This document shows, in pieces, positions 13,101 to 24,502 of a DNA stretch of 64,000 bases. Both the position numbers and the translations under genes were made by a program. Every line of letters starts with the position of its first letter. Within the stretch, counting starts at the first letter, position 1. The DNA comes from Adenanthera pavonina (lineage: Eukaryota; Streptophyta; Magnoliopsida; Fabales; Fabaceae). A model generated the notes under the pieces. It saw only the letters and a program-made list of their open reading frames with translations. It ran no database searches and was not told the DNA's origin. Location: assembly GCA_026686845.1 (NCBI GenBank), contig JAIVEN010000014.1, forward strand, positions 11,270,001 through 11,334,000, in the 5' to 3' direction.

Positions 13101-16078
13101 ATGGGTTCTCTGCAAGGACCAGTTTTGTGCCCCTCTGTTCGTGCTAAACTAGCAGGGTTTTGCAGTCTGCCTATGGTTGTATCGATAAACTCTAGGAGTA
13201 TTAGAAGTGAATTCTGGGGACTCAAGGAACTCACTGGCAGCAAAGCAAAGGCGAGTATCCTCTCTTGCCAAATACATGTGCGGAAGTACAAGACAGTGCA
13301 TTGTAGTTTCAGTTCATCCTCCAATAGCAGCGGAAGTATGGGAGAAAATTTTAATGAAAAGGATGAAGATTATGTTAATTCTAGTGTGGTTGAAGCCGGT
13401 ACGTTAAGCTACTATAAATTTGCTAAAAATAAAAACATTGAGCTCTGAATTTTATACTTTCTAAGTTTGCTCAATGTTCTGATATAAATTTGATTTTACG
13501 CAGTGCATTGTGTCTTTATAGGATGCATGCATGTCGCTTATCTTTTATCAGAAGATTTTTTTTTTAAATTCTAAAAGGCTTCCTGTATGTTTAATTAAGT
13601 TGGAGTGACAAGGAATGAGAGTGTGTTTGAAATCCCCTTCTTTTTGTTTTTTTAAATACTCCATCATTGATCATTCTTTCTATCTCTCTGTCACATTGCA
13701 TGCAAATAATTTGTGATTGTGGCGTGGAGAATCAGAAGAATTACACCCCCTACCCCTTATAAAAAGTAAATGTTAGAAAGGCTATTTGCATCTTATCAAG
13801 TAGATTTGTTCTGTGATTGTGCTGTGTAGTTGAGGTGAAGAGTGGAATTGATGGCTTCATGATCAAAATGAGGGATGGAAGACACTTAAGATGTGTCCAT
13901 AACAATCCTCATGGAGGACATCTACCAGATTATGCCCCACATCCTGCCATTGTATTGAAGATGGAGGATGGGACTGGTCTACTTCTCCCAATAATTGTTT
14001 GTGTGTCTCTCTCCCTAATTCCTTATATATATAATTCTTCGACCTTAGATCTTGTTGTGATGTTTATATATTTATATATTTCTACCATTGTAAACTTATG
14101 GTGCATCTTTAATTGCAGTGGAAATGCCAAGTGTGTTACTAATGGCAGCAGTTCGCAATGTTCCGATTGTAAGTTTTCTTTTTCAATTCCAATTCCATAA
14201 AGCTATTGTTTTATGTAATTTAACCGTGTGGATAGTCACTATTTGGTTGTTTTATCAGGCTAGACCTACTTTATATCAAGTAGTGAAGGAGATGATCGAC
14301 AAGATGGGTTATGAAGTATGATTTATTCTGTTTTATGCCCTCAGAACTTTTCCTGACTTTTTTTTTTTTTAATGATCTTTCCATCAGACTTTTGTGATGA
14401 TAAAGTTGTTTTCTGCCTCTGCAGGTTAGGCTTGTCAGAGTGACTAAAAGAGTTCATGAGGCTTATTTTGCTCAGTTATATCTAGCAAAGGTATATATAC
14501 TGACTTAGGCACACCCCAACCACCCCCGTGCTGCCCACAGCCCGGGGGGTCCTTTTTCCTCCTTTCTCTAAAAACAAAATATAAAGGAATAAATAAAATT
14601 CACTCCAAAGTGTTTTGTGACTTATTTGGTATAGATCGGAAATGAGGCAGAATGTATGAGCTTTGACCTTCGACCTTCAGATGCTATCAACATTGCAGTA
14701 AGGTGCAAGGTAACCTTTCTGGATTTATGTACAGAAAATACATGATCACTTGCAGCATTTTGCACTATCCTATTGCTCTGCTTAGGGCTGTTCCTTTTCT
14801 TAGTGGTTGTTCATTTGTGACCTGGCTGATGGTAAAATGGTCAGGGACTGTCAGAAAAACTATTTGGCATTTTTCTTTTTCCTTTTGGTCATTGTCATGG
14901 AGGCAAGTTTTGTGTATCGTGGTTATACTGCTGACTTGTTTTGGAATATGTCTTCCATTGTTAAACCCTGACATATCTAGGACTTAGACGATTGCAAATT
15001 GTTTTTAAAACAAATGCCAAATTCATAGTTTTAACTTGTTAAAAGAGACTTATCCATCAATGTTTGAAGTGTTCAACTTATGTTGTAGGTGCCAATACAA
15101 GTCAACAAGTACTTAGCACACAGTGACGGTATGAGAGTGATTGAATCTGGCAAACTGTCAACGCAGTCCCCTGGCTCAGATGGCCTTTTATTTACTGAAC
15201 TGGATAGGTAAGAAAGATACCTTAGAAGGCAATGTGACTGGTCTGTGATCTTAATTTAAAAGGAAATCTGGAATCTCGTAGAACAGCACTTTTCCTTGGT
15301 AGAAGCAAGTATTAATTGAAAGTAACATGATTTCAGGCCAAGTGGTCAGCCTTGCTCTGAATCCACAGAGTTTGGTCTTTTGCAGAACATGTTGAAAGCT
15401 GTTGTTGAAGAGCGCTATAAAGATGCTGGTAATTTCATTTCCGTCCATTTGTTTTTTTTTTCCCGAAGTTTTTGACCCTGGTCTGTAGCATTAGCTTGAT
15501 CTAGTTATCCTTACAAGCTGAAGTAGTATCAATCTCCGCATATTCCATTTTTTTCATAATGTTTGTATAATTTATAAATTTATAATTTATAACTATCTGG
15601 TATCAATCAAGACTTGATGTCAAACCTGTGTTAATTAAGGTCGTCGATCAATTTATAACTGTTATAAAATGTTTTTTCTCCCATGTATTTAGGGGTTTCG
15701 TTTTCGTTATTTCTTATCTTTGTGATACACTGATACTTGAAGTCTTATTGTGGGAATCCAGTAATCTAGTGGAAGTGATTCTTCGTGTAGACACACACTG
15801 AATTAGGATGCAAGTCTTGAAATACCACATTTATTATGGATTGTAGCAATAGCACAAATTGCAATTCTCCTTACGTTGTAACTTTTAACATCTCATGATG
15901 CTGATGCTTACTGCAGCTTTGTGGAGGGACCAACTCAATCAACTCAGGGCTCGAAAAAACGCAAATAAAACGTATGAATTCCAGTTGTTATGCTTCAACC
16001 CTGAATTCTTTCCCTTCCCCTTCGTTATTACATTAAATCATCTTGACAACTCTTGATTGTTGCAGCTACTGGACGTGA
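13101..16078 (+). CDS. BBD: bifunctional nuclease in basal defense response (BBD1/BBD2-like)
   Basis: Ten coding exons: 13101-13398, 13830-14000, 14119-14168, 14259-14315, 14425-14490, 14635-14709, 15089-15207, 15337-15428, 15917-15971, 16066-16078, giving 331 residues, close to the ~325-330 of Arabidopsis BBD1/2. Exon 1 encodes a variable Ser/Lys-rich N-terminus ending ENFNEKDEDYVNSSVVEA. The BFN (DUF151) domain spans about residues 100-260, with conserved stretches MRDGRHLRCVHNNPHGGHLP, HPAIVLKMEDGTGLLLPII, MLLMAA-like helix, MGYEVRLVRVTKRVHEAYFA and FDLRPSDAINIAVRCK. A short UVR-like segment (DAALWRDQLNQLRAR) closes the protein. Family members are reported to cleave both DNA and RNA and to act in defence and in ABA or drought responses. 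The last coding exon is only 13 nt long (with the stop), but its frame and acceptor agree. The domain identity is secure; which of BBD1 or BBD2 is closer is not. Confidence 0.94.
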
Positions 16079-16404
16079 GTTGTACATATTCCTATACTAG
16101 AGAGTGGATGGGATCGGGCACAGCAGATAGCAGTCTTATTTTTCCGTCTCCACTTGATCGTGCCTGTGAATATTTGTATCTACAATCATTAGTTTAGGAA
16201 TGCATCACGCGAAACTTGATTATGTATTCTCGTTACTTGCTTCAATCCTCACGAGCTGTTAATATATATGTAATGTGAGCCATCCATGGGCGCAGCTTGC
16301 TGCTTCTGATTGTGTTTCAATGTCCGGAAAAATAGGATGGTTGGACTTAATGTTGTTTCACCAATTATTTTGTTCGCATATTTCATGTTAGCCTACTTCC
16401 CTTT

Positions 16405-16425
16405 CCCCCCCCCCCCTCCCCCCCC
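16405..16425. repeat. C-rich tract downstream of BBD
   Basis: Twenty C residues interrupted by a single T, in the 3' flank about 330 bp past the BBD stop. Such tracts are prone to length variation and sequencing error. Confidence 0.95.
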
Positions 16426-17642
16426 AATTTTAAATCTTGGACTACCGTCTGATGATTAAACTTAACCTATTAAAGTTCTCATTCCTATCTGTGTACTACA
16501 TGTTCCAAGAGGTGGTTTGACTTTGCTGGTCTAGCCAACGGATTACAATGATCTCAAAAGCGCGTGTTCCCTGTCGATAATCAAACCATCACGCCGGTCG
16601 GTTATTAAACAGTGAATGGGTTCACCGCTCTCGTTACGTGATCAATGATGTTCATACAATTTCTCGGTGAAAATCAAAGGGTGGGGACTGTAACTTGACC
16701 CAAGAAAATAGTGGTTTTCTAAACTTTCCGTTTCTCCTTGCCTTTGTGTTACTGTACTCTTGTTTGTACTTTCTTCGGATACGGAATGAAGAGCAATAAA
16801 AGCTATAGACGGACATTCTTCCAAACAAAAAATTGTAAAGCCTGCAGAGGGGCAGGTATCAACACGATTATTCAAAGTGTCGTTTCTATTTGGGGCATAA
16901 ATTGTTTTAGCAAGAAATGGACAATACTTTCAATTAGAAATGTTGAAATATATAAAAAGTTATTCAAACTGTACTTTTATAGAGAAGAATTTAATGCATT
17001 TCTCAAGAAGATTAAACTAAAACATTTTCATAAATTAAAGAAAATATGCATTAGAAAAAAAGGAAGACCAAACTAATATAGAATATTTTTATGTAAATTT
17101 TTAAATCGATATATGTATATATTTAATTGAAATGTCAGAAAAAAATTTATATTTGTTATATGTTGATTAAATATTTTAAATAAAAAAAAATTTTAACCCG
17201 AAGAGGAAAAGAAAGAAGGGAAGCGGTAGCTCCGTTACAAACCGCCACCGACGGCAGATTCCCGCCAATGCAAACCTAACATAAGAACGATGGATGCACT
17301 TAAAGACAACGTGGCTTCTTACCCCACTTCCGCAGCATTTAGTTTCAAGTAACTTTTAACCTTTCCGGACTATAAATTGCTCAACATTTTTTAACCTTTC
17401 ATCTTCTCTCAGTTTTCTTCTGCCGACACCGTCTATCTATCTATTATACGTTCAAAACATGTATCGCATGGGCAATACACAAATACTATAATAAAATTAT
17501 AAAAAGAAGGAAAACGCCATGATCACAAGCTTCAATTTTTTCTGTGGCTTAGGTGTCTTCCCTTTGACAAATCGTCGTGAATTGAGAGGGTTTTGATGCT
17601 GCATACAGTCTTCGACTACGATCTTCTCTTGACAATCTCGAA
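16426..17642. other. intergenic DNA and promoter between BBD and SFH
   Basis: No exons are recognised. A possible TATA box (TATAAAT, 17371-17377) lies about 270 bp upstream of the SFH start codon. The stretch 16690-17080 is open on the plus strand but gives a Lys/Ile-rich product with no family resemblance. Confidence 0.5.
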
Positions 17643-20600
17643 ATGTCCGGGCCGCTTGATCGGTTCGCTCGGCCTTGTCAGTAACTCCTTCTCTGAGATT
17701 TGCATTTAGTACATTTGATTTAATTATGCTTTTTCGAATTGCTTATTGTAGGGATTTTGAATTGAAAATTCTCTTCACCTTAATTCACATGTTCATTAAT
17801 GATATGCATCATGGAATTCCCATTTGATTGATTATGTTACGCGCTGCATCTGGATCGGTAAATTAATTCGGTTGATACTTGATATGAGTCAAGCGGGATT
17901 ATGGGGTAAATGAGCTGAATTCAGTTAAATGGATGCTCCCATTATTTAAGAAATAGACAAGATTTATTCTCGAATCAAATTCATTAAAATCTCGATCCTC
18001 GTGCTTATATGATCTTAAGAACGGATGATGTATGTTGTATACATAGAATTCGGGGCTTTCTATTTTCATTCCTCTCTGAAATGATTTGGATTTACTACTT
18101 CGATTCTGATGATGAACTTATTACAAAGAATCTGAATTCCCTGACAAATAGTTGTTAATTGATTGTTAATTCTGCATTTGCCTCCAATTCTGACCTACAC
18201 AGCCACACTTAATCTAAAAATGTGATGTAATCGTAATTCAGTAATGGGTTTCTGTAAAGCACTTAAAAGGCACTGCAAGTTAAAGTATATCAAATCTGGT
18301 TTGATTTATTAGGTTTCGAAGGTTTCTCGGGTCAAGATGAACGTAGAGAGCGAAAGTCAGATTTTGAGAATTCCGAGGATGACAGGCGAACAAGAATTGG
18401 CAGTCTAAAAAAGAAAGCTATAAATGCATCAAGCAGATTTAGACATTCTCTCAAGAAGAAAGGCAGAAGAAAAAGTACCAGTCGGAGCAATTCTGTCTCT
18501 ATTGAGGATGTTCGAGATGTTAGGGAGCTTAAGGCAGTGGATGCATTTCGACAGGCACTTATGTCAGATAACTTGTTGCCTTCGAAACATGATGACTATC
18601 ATATGTTGCTGAGGTTACTATCCCCTTTTCCTTACCATTTATATTAGATTTATGCACAAAGGATGGCTTGGTTTTTTTTCTTTTTTTAATCCTATGGATA
18701 GGGCTTAGATGGTGAATTGTTAAACTGCTATTAGTAATACAAGCTGGATTTTCTATTTTGAGTTGCTCAAGGTGATCATATCAGTCATGTGATCAATAAA
18801 TACATTTAGCTCTATTATGATTTAAAAGTTATAGGTTGATTCTAGTTAAAGGCTCTAGTATTTCAAACGACAGATGGCTCCATTATGTTGTACACAAGAC
18901 TTCATGCTTTACATACATGGCCCCTTTGCGTAGTTGTTGTTAATGCGCTTCATAGGCAGGTAGCTGACTCACCTTATTTCTTTGTTAAAAAGTGTCATTA
19001 ACAAATGTTATTGCAGATTTCTAAAAGCAAGGAAGTTTGATATTGAGAAAGCAAAGCACATGTGGGCCAATATGATCCAATGGAGAAAAGACTATGGTAC
19101 AGATACAATTTTGGAGGTGAGTCATCTGATAGAAAACTTGACCCAGCCGTTTATTTTGTTTTCTTCTTTCAGTTAGTCACATTGGGTTTGATATAACTGT
19201 GTTGTGGATATAAGATTGTTAAATCTGGTGATCAGAGTATACTATACTACTCAGCATTTATGATATGAATATCTTTATCTCTCTCTCTCTCTAGGATTTT
19301 GAGTTCAGTGAGTTAAATGAAGTTCAGCAGTACTATCCACATGGTTACCATGGCGTGGATAAGGAAGGAAGACCTGTTTACATTGAGAGGCTGGGCAAAG
19401 TTGATCCCAGTAAGCTAATGCAAGTAACTACCTTGGCAAGGTATCTAAGATACCATGTTCAAGGTTTTGAGCAAACATTTGCTGTTAAGTTTCCGGCCTG
19501 CTCTATTGCTGCAAAGAGACACATGGATTCAAGTACAACAATTTTAGATGTTCAAGGCGTGGTATGATGTCTGTCTAAGTGATAATTGAAGTTGTCTAAG
19601 ATCCATCTTAAATTGGGTTAATTAAGACTTCGATTCACATTACTGTTCTGCTATTTACTTTCTAGGGTTTCAAAAACCTAACCAAGTCTGCACGAGAACT
19701 CATCATGCAACTGCAGAAGATTGATGGTGACTACTATCCTGAAGTAAATAGTTTCTAAGTATTATGGTTGTTTCCAATATTTTGTGGCTTCTGAAATCAC
19801 ATTTTGTTGTTTATCTCATCTGATTCTCTGTGCAGACACTAAGTCAGATGTTTATCATCAATGCTGGTCCTGGTTTTAAGCTGCTCTGGAACACAGTGAA
19901 AACATTTCTTGATCCCAAAACTACTTCAAAGATTCATGTAAGTCAATTGAGTTATTTTTTAGGGGGAATTACTATTCAGGACCAAGATGAAGGTTTTATT
20001 ACAAAATGGGATCAACTGTTCATTTAATTACAAAAAGAGACCAATTTTTTAAAATTAAATATAAAAAATATAAAATTACCAAAATACCATCAACTTTAAT
20101 TTATCATCCTATCATTGCCCATCAACAGCCTCCGGCCGTTCAACATCGGTCAACAATTGCCGGTGATGATCAACGGTTGCCAGCGATCAGTCAATGTTCA
20201 CAGAGACAAAATAGTTTACTACTTCTTTTCATAGATTTTGTAACTTATTTATTCTAAATTCGCAACTTAGTTTTCAAATGTTTATTTTGCAATTTTTTTT
20301 CTAAAATTTGCAACTTATTTTTTAAATTTTCACTATGAATTGTTTTAGTGTTTTTTCAACTTTGTTTTCAAATTTTGCAACTTGATTACTCTGAATTCAC
20401 AACTTGTTTTCTAGATTTTTATTATAAATTATTTTAGTGTTTTACAACTTCATTTCTAGAATTTGTAACTTACTTTAAATTTGCAATTCATTTTTCAAAC
20501 TTTTACTATGAATTATTTCAATGTTTTTACTACTTGTTTTACAACTTGTTCACTATGAATTTACAGCTCATTTTCCAAATTTGTACTATAAATTTTTTTG

Positions 20601-23600
20601 GTACTTTTGCAACTTTTTTTACATATGTTAGAATTTACTTACTCTTAATTTATAATTTATCTTCCAAATTTTTACTATATATTGTTTTAGTATTTCATAA
20701 CTTTTTTTGTAGAATTTGCCACTTGTCTACTTTAAATTTATAACTTGTTTTCCAAATCTTTATCACAAATTGTTCCAAGTTAAAAAATTTTGGAACAAAA
20801 GTTGAAAAACTCTGAAGGAATTTATAGTAAAAGTTTGGTAAATGAGTTGCAAATTCTGAGTATACAAGTTGCAAATTCTTGAAAAAAAGTTGTAAAACAT
20901 TGAAACTATTCATAATATAAACGTTGAAATTTTACAATTTCTTGAAAAGAAGTTTATATTATAAATGGTTACACACTTGTAAATTTGGAAAATAAATTAT
21001 AAATTCAAAGTAAGCAAGCTATAAAACATGTAAAATAAGTAGCAAAAACATTGAAATAATTCATAATAAAAGTTTGGAAAATAAATTGTAAATTCAGAGT
21101 AAGTAAGTTGCAAATTTTAGAAAAGAAGTTGTAAAACACTGAAACAATTTATAATAAAAATCTGGAAAACAAGTTGTAAATTTAGAGTAATCAAGTTGCA
21201 AAATTTGAAAAAGAAGTTGTAAAAACATTGAAACAATTCATAGTGAAAATTTGGAAAACAAGTTGTAAAGTTAGAATCAAGCTGTAAATTCTGGAAAAGA
21301 AATTGCAAAATAAAAATTTGAAAACTAGGTTGTGAATTTAGAACAAATACATTGCAAAATCTAGAAAAAGAAGTGGTAAACTATTTTGTCTCTGTGAACG
21401 GTGATTAGTTGCTGGCGACCGTTAACCGGTCACCGGCAGCCATTGACCGGTGATAGTAGGAGGATAAATTAAAATTGAAGGTATTTTGGTAATTTTATAT
21501 TTTTTTTGTTTTTAATTTAAAAAAGTTGGTCTCTTTTCATAATTAAATGAACAGTTGGTCCCATTTTATAATAAAATCTTGATCCTGATTTTGAATAGTA
21601 ATTCCCCCTATTTTTTATATAATTAAGATTTGTACTGTATTTCTTTGAAGTGATACTTTTCAGCAGTTCATATAGATATGCTGTAGGTGTGGGATTAATT
21701 TATACTTGAATGTTCTATTAGGTTCTTGGCAACAAGTTCCAAAGTAAATTACTTGAAATTATTGATACAAGGTAATTACATATTTGTTTCTGTTAAAGGA
21801 GTAACATTGCAGTCAATTATTTTGTCATTTGAAATTTCTGATTATCCTTGGAATTTTTCAGTGAGCTGCCAGAATTTCTAGGTGGTAGCTGCATTTGTAT
21901 AGATCAGGGTGGTTGCATGAGGTCTGATAAAGGTCCATGGCAAGACCCGGAAATTTTAAAGGTTATTTGTTTATCTCATTAGCCTGTTTTTCACCCAAAG
22001 TACCATGGTTTTCTCTGCTTACATCTGATTCAATTAAGACCGCTCTACATGCAGATGATTCTTAGTGGTGAAGTGCAATGTTCTAGACAAATAGTAACGA
22101 TTTCTAATGATGAGGGAAGGGTGATTGAATGTGATAAGACCTGTTATCCAATGGTCAGGTTTCCAGCACCATCTTGGACTCTGCATGAATGAGAACTTTT
22201 AGATTTGCAAGTTTGAGAATTGTCATAAAATTCATTTTCTCTTCCTTTATTTTTTGGTTTATAAGAACAGATAAGAAGTAGTGATACATCTACAGCAGAA
22301 TCAGGATCTGAAGTTGAAGATATCACTTCTCCCAAAGCAAGTGGGAATTACAAAAACCCTAGGCTGACACCTGTCCAGGAAGAAGTAAGGTTCTAAGATT
22401 ATTTGTTTTGAGTAGTCTAGTAAACACTTGGATCAATTCGATGTTGGGATAAAGTTTGATTTATTCATGAGTTTTAATTCTTCATTCATGAAACATTTTT
22501 GTTCATCCAGCTAGGGTGTAAAGTTTGTTTGATTAATTTATTTGTTTACTTCTGTATGACATCATTTTGAAAATTTCTAGGTATCTTATTTATAGTAGCA
22601 GCATTAACAATCTTGCACTGACTTAGAATGTTCTTTTCTTTATTATACTTATGTTAACTATTGCTATGTGGGTTGTTCATTGCATATGATCCTTTACTTA
22701 GAATATATGTATGATGGAAGCCAGCTATTTAAGGTGCTGACAACTATTGAATTAAGATCTGAACTTCTAATTTATCTTGTTATTTTGCTTTCTCACCATA
22801 TCAAATCAGATGTAGTTCACGATGATCTCATTTTCATTCCCATTTACCAGGTTATGTCTTATGATTACTTTTATAGGACAAACAACTATCTTCATCTTGA
22901 GGTTGTAAAATTGTGATAAATTCAAATCAACTACCTTGTTTTTTTGTCCAGGCTAGATTGATTAGTAAAGCTAGTCCTGCTGGAGGTTTCTCTGAGTATG
23001 ACGAGTATGTTCCCATAGTTGACAAGGCTGTTGATGTTGGGTGGAGGCAGAAGCAAACAACACCTCAAAATTCTTTGGGCTTCACTGGTAGAAATTTAAT
23101 GCACCTTCCGGGAAGTTATTTCCTTTTTAGTTGGTGTTGATGTGCCATTATTATTAAATGAATGTGGATATTATTATTCTAGCCTGCTTATAAGCGTAAA
23201 TATTTCTTCTCAGTCAAATGATAAGAAACTCATAAATAATCAACCAAATATATTATTTGATTATTGCAGAGACATCTCCATCAAGTACTGAAAAATCTCC
23301 CAAGGAAATCTGTGCTTATATTTGGGCTGTTCTTAAGGGCTTCTTTATTGCCCTTTTTACTTTTGTGTTTGCATCAGCATTTCGTATCAACAAGGAAACC
23401 CAGGACTCAGAATCTGATTCTGTTCAGAATATGCCTAATGTGGTTACTGAGCCAATATTCAAGGAGGCATCTCGTCCTCCATCACCTGTTCCAGGATTCT
23501 CGAAGGCTGACCTCCTCTCATCTGCCTTAAGACGGCTTGGTGAACTCGAAGAGAAAGTTGACTTGCTACAGTCAAAACCTAATGCAATGCCATATGAGAA

Positions 23601-24502
23601 AGAGGAGTTGCTGAATGCTGCAGTTTATCGTGTGGATGCATTGGAAGCAGAGTTGATTGCTACAAAGAAGGTAACCCTATTTAATTTCAGAAATATATAT
23701 TTTTTTGCTTCAGGCTTGAAAGATAGTAATTCATATTGTCTTATTCAGTCACAATGTAGTTGTGTATGTGTCTAATTCTGGAGTTACAATATATTAGTTG
23801 TGAGTCTTCACTTCATTATCTTTGAGGCAGTCAACCATAAAGTTTGACTTCTACACTTGCAGCTTGACAGATCTTTGGTAAAGCTTCAAGTATGTCTTTT
23901 CTGTTTGATTATTAATTATTGAGTTCACGCACTTGCTCATAACCACTATAGATATTCATGGTGCGAATTTGATGCCTTCCACATTTTTGGCATATCACTG
24001 CCAGATGTTATGATCCTTGTCTACCCACACTTTTGTACTTCTGTGCTTCTCGTTTTTATTTATGGTGCCCAGAGATTAGAAAGCAACCTGGATTATGTTA
24101 CTTCGATGTATGCGGGGAATTTTTAAAGCTGCTGTTCTGTTACTGGTAGTTTGTTTTCTAAACCATTGTAATCCACTTATTTGACAGTCTCAGGGCAACT
24201 GGCTCTTGCAAATTCCAGTTGCAACCTCGATCATGATTAGTTGTATGCTAGCCTGTTCAATAATTTCTGGCATATAATTATATGTATTAAACTGGTTTTT
24301 CATCTTCCTAAATAGGCTTTATACGAAGCTTTGATAAAACAAGAGGAACTTCTGGCATACATAGACAGTCAGGAAGAAAGCAGATCCAAAGTAAGCCCTG
24401 TGTGCATAAAAAGATATAAATAAAATCCATGTGTTCTTTAACTCCCTGCATAGAACTCATTTGTCCAATTTGTTTGTATAGCAGAAAAAGGTTTGCTGGT
24501 GA
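17643..24502 (+). CDS. SFH: Sec14-nodulin phosphatidylinositol/phosphatidylcholine transfer protein (SFH family)
   Basis: Fourteen exons: 17643-17676, 18313-18613, 19017-19116, 19295-19561, 19666-19743, 19836-19937, 21722-21771, 21862-21961, 22055-22153, 22271-22384, 22952-23087, 23270-23670, 24316-24390, 24482-24502, giving 625 residues. The start MSGPLDRFARP and the KKKAINASSRFRHSLKKKGR block are typical of plant SFH proteins. The CRAL-TRIO N-domain lies near residues 85-135 and the Sec14 lipid-binding domain near 150-330 (YPHGYHGVDKEGRPVYIERL, DSSTTILDVQGVG, MFIINAGPGFKLLW, DPKTTSKIHVLG, ELPEFLGG). A hydrophobic segment sits near 474-500, followed by a coiled coil (about 540-615) with the conserved MPYEKEELLNAAV and the nodulin-like end KQKKVCW. 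These proteins exchange PtdIns and PtdCho and help pattern phosphoinositides in polar growth and membrane traffic. Intron 6 is 1784 bp because of a foldback transposon. The last acceptor is a tandem TAGCAG, so Gln620 may be spliced in or out. Confidence 0.95.
19962..21608. mobile_element. foldback Mutator-like element in SFH intron 6
   Basis: The element is flanked on both sides by the same 9-bp sequence TATTTTTTA (19953-19961 and 21609-21617), the target-duplication length of Mutator-like elements. Ends are inverted: GGGGGAATTACTATTCA on the left and the same 17 bases on the opposite strand at the right, with similarity continuing inward through the GACCAA(C)TT, CACAGAGACAAAATAGTTTA and later blocks. 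The two arms meet at a small palindrome, GTTCCA (20772-20777) and TGGAAC (20791-20796), exactly at the element's midpoint. Each arm holds about five degenerate ~85-bp units built on GCAACTTGTTTTCCAAATTT. No transposase is encoded, so it is non-autonomous. It starts 24 nt after the intron 6 donor. Confidence 0.9.
23863..23889 (+). other. candidate in-frame micro-exon inside SFH intron 12
   Basis: A 27-nt stretch lies between a good acceptor (CTACACTTGCAG) and donor (GTATGTCTTTT). It is open, divisible by three and in the phase of the surrounding exons. If included it would add LDRSLVKLQ between the Lys-Lys that ends exon 12 and ALYEAL of exon 13, within the coiled coil. The neighbouring family sequence I know does not include it, so the main transcript probably skips it. 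Confidence 0.35.

Noticed and set aside
20006..21308. Several Phe/Leu-rich open frames.
   Set aside because: They lie in the arms of the foldback element and reflect its T-rich tandem units.
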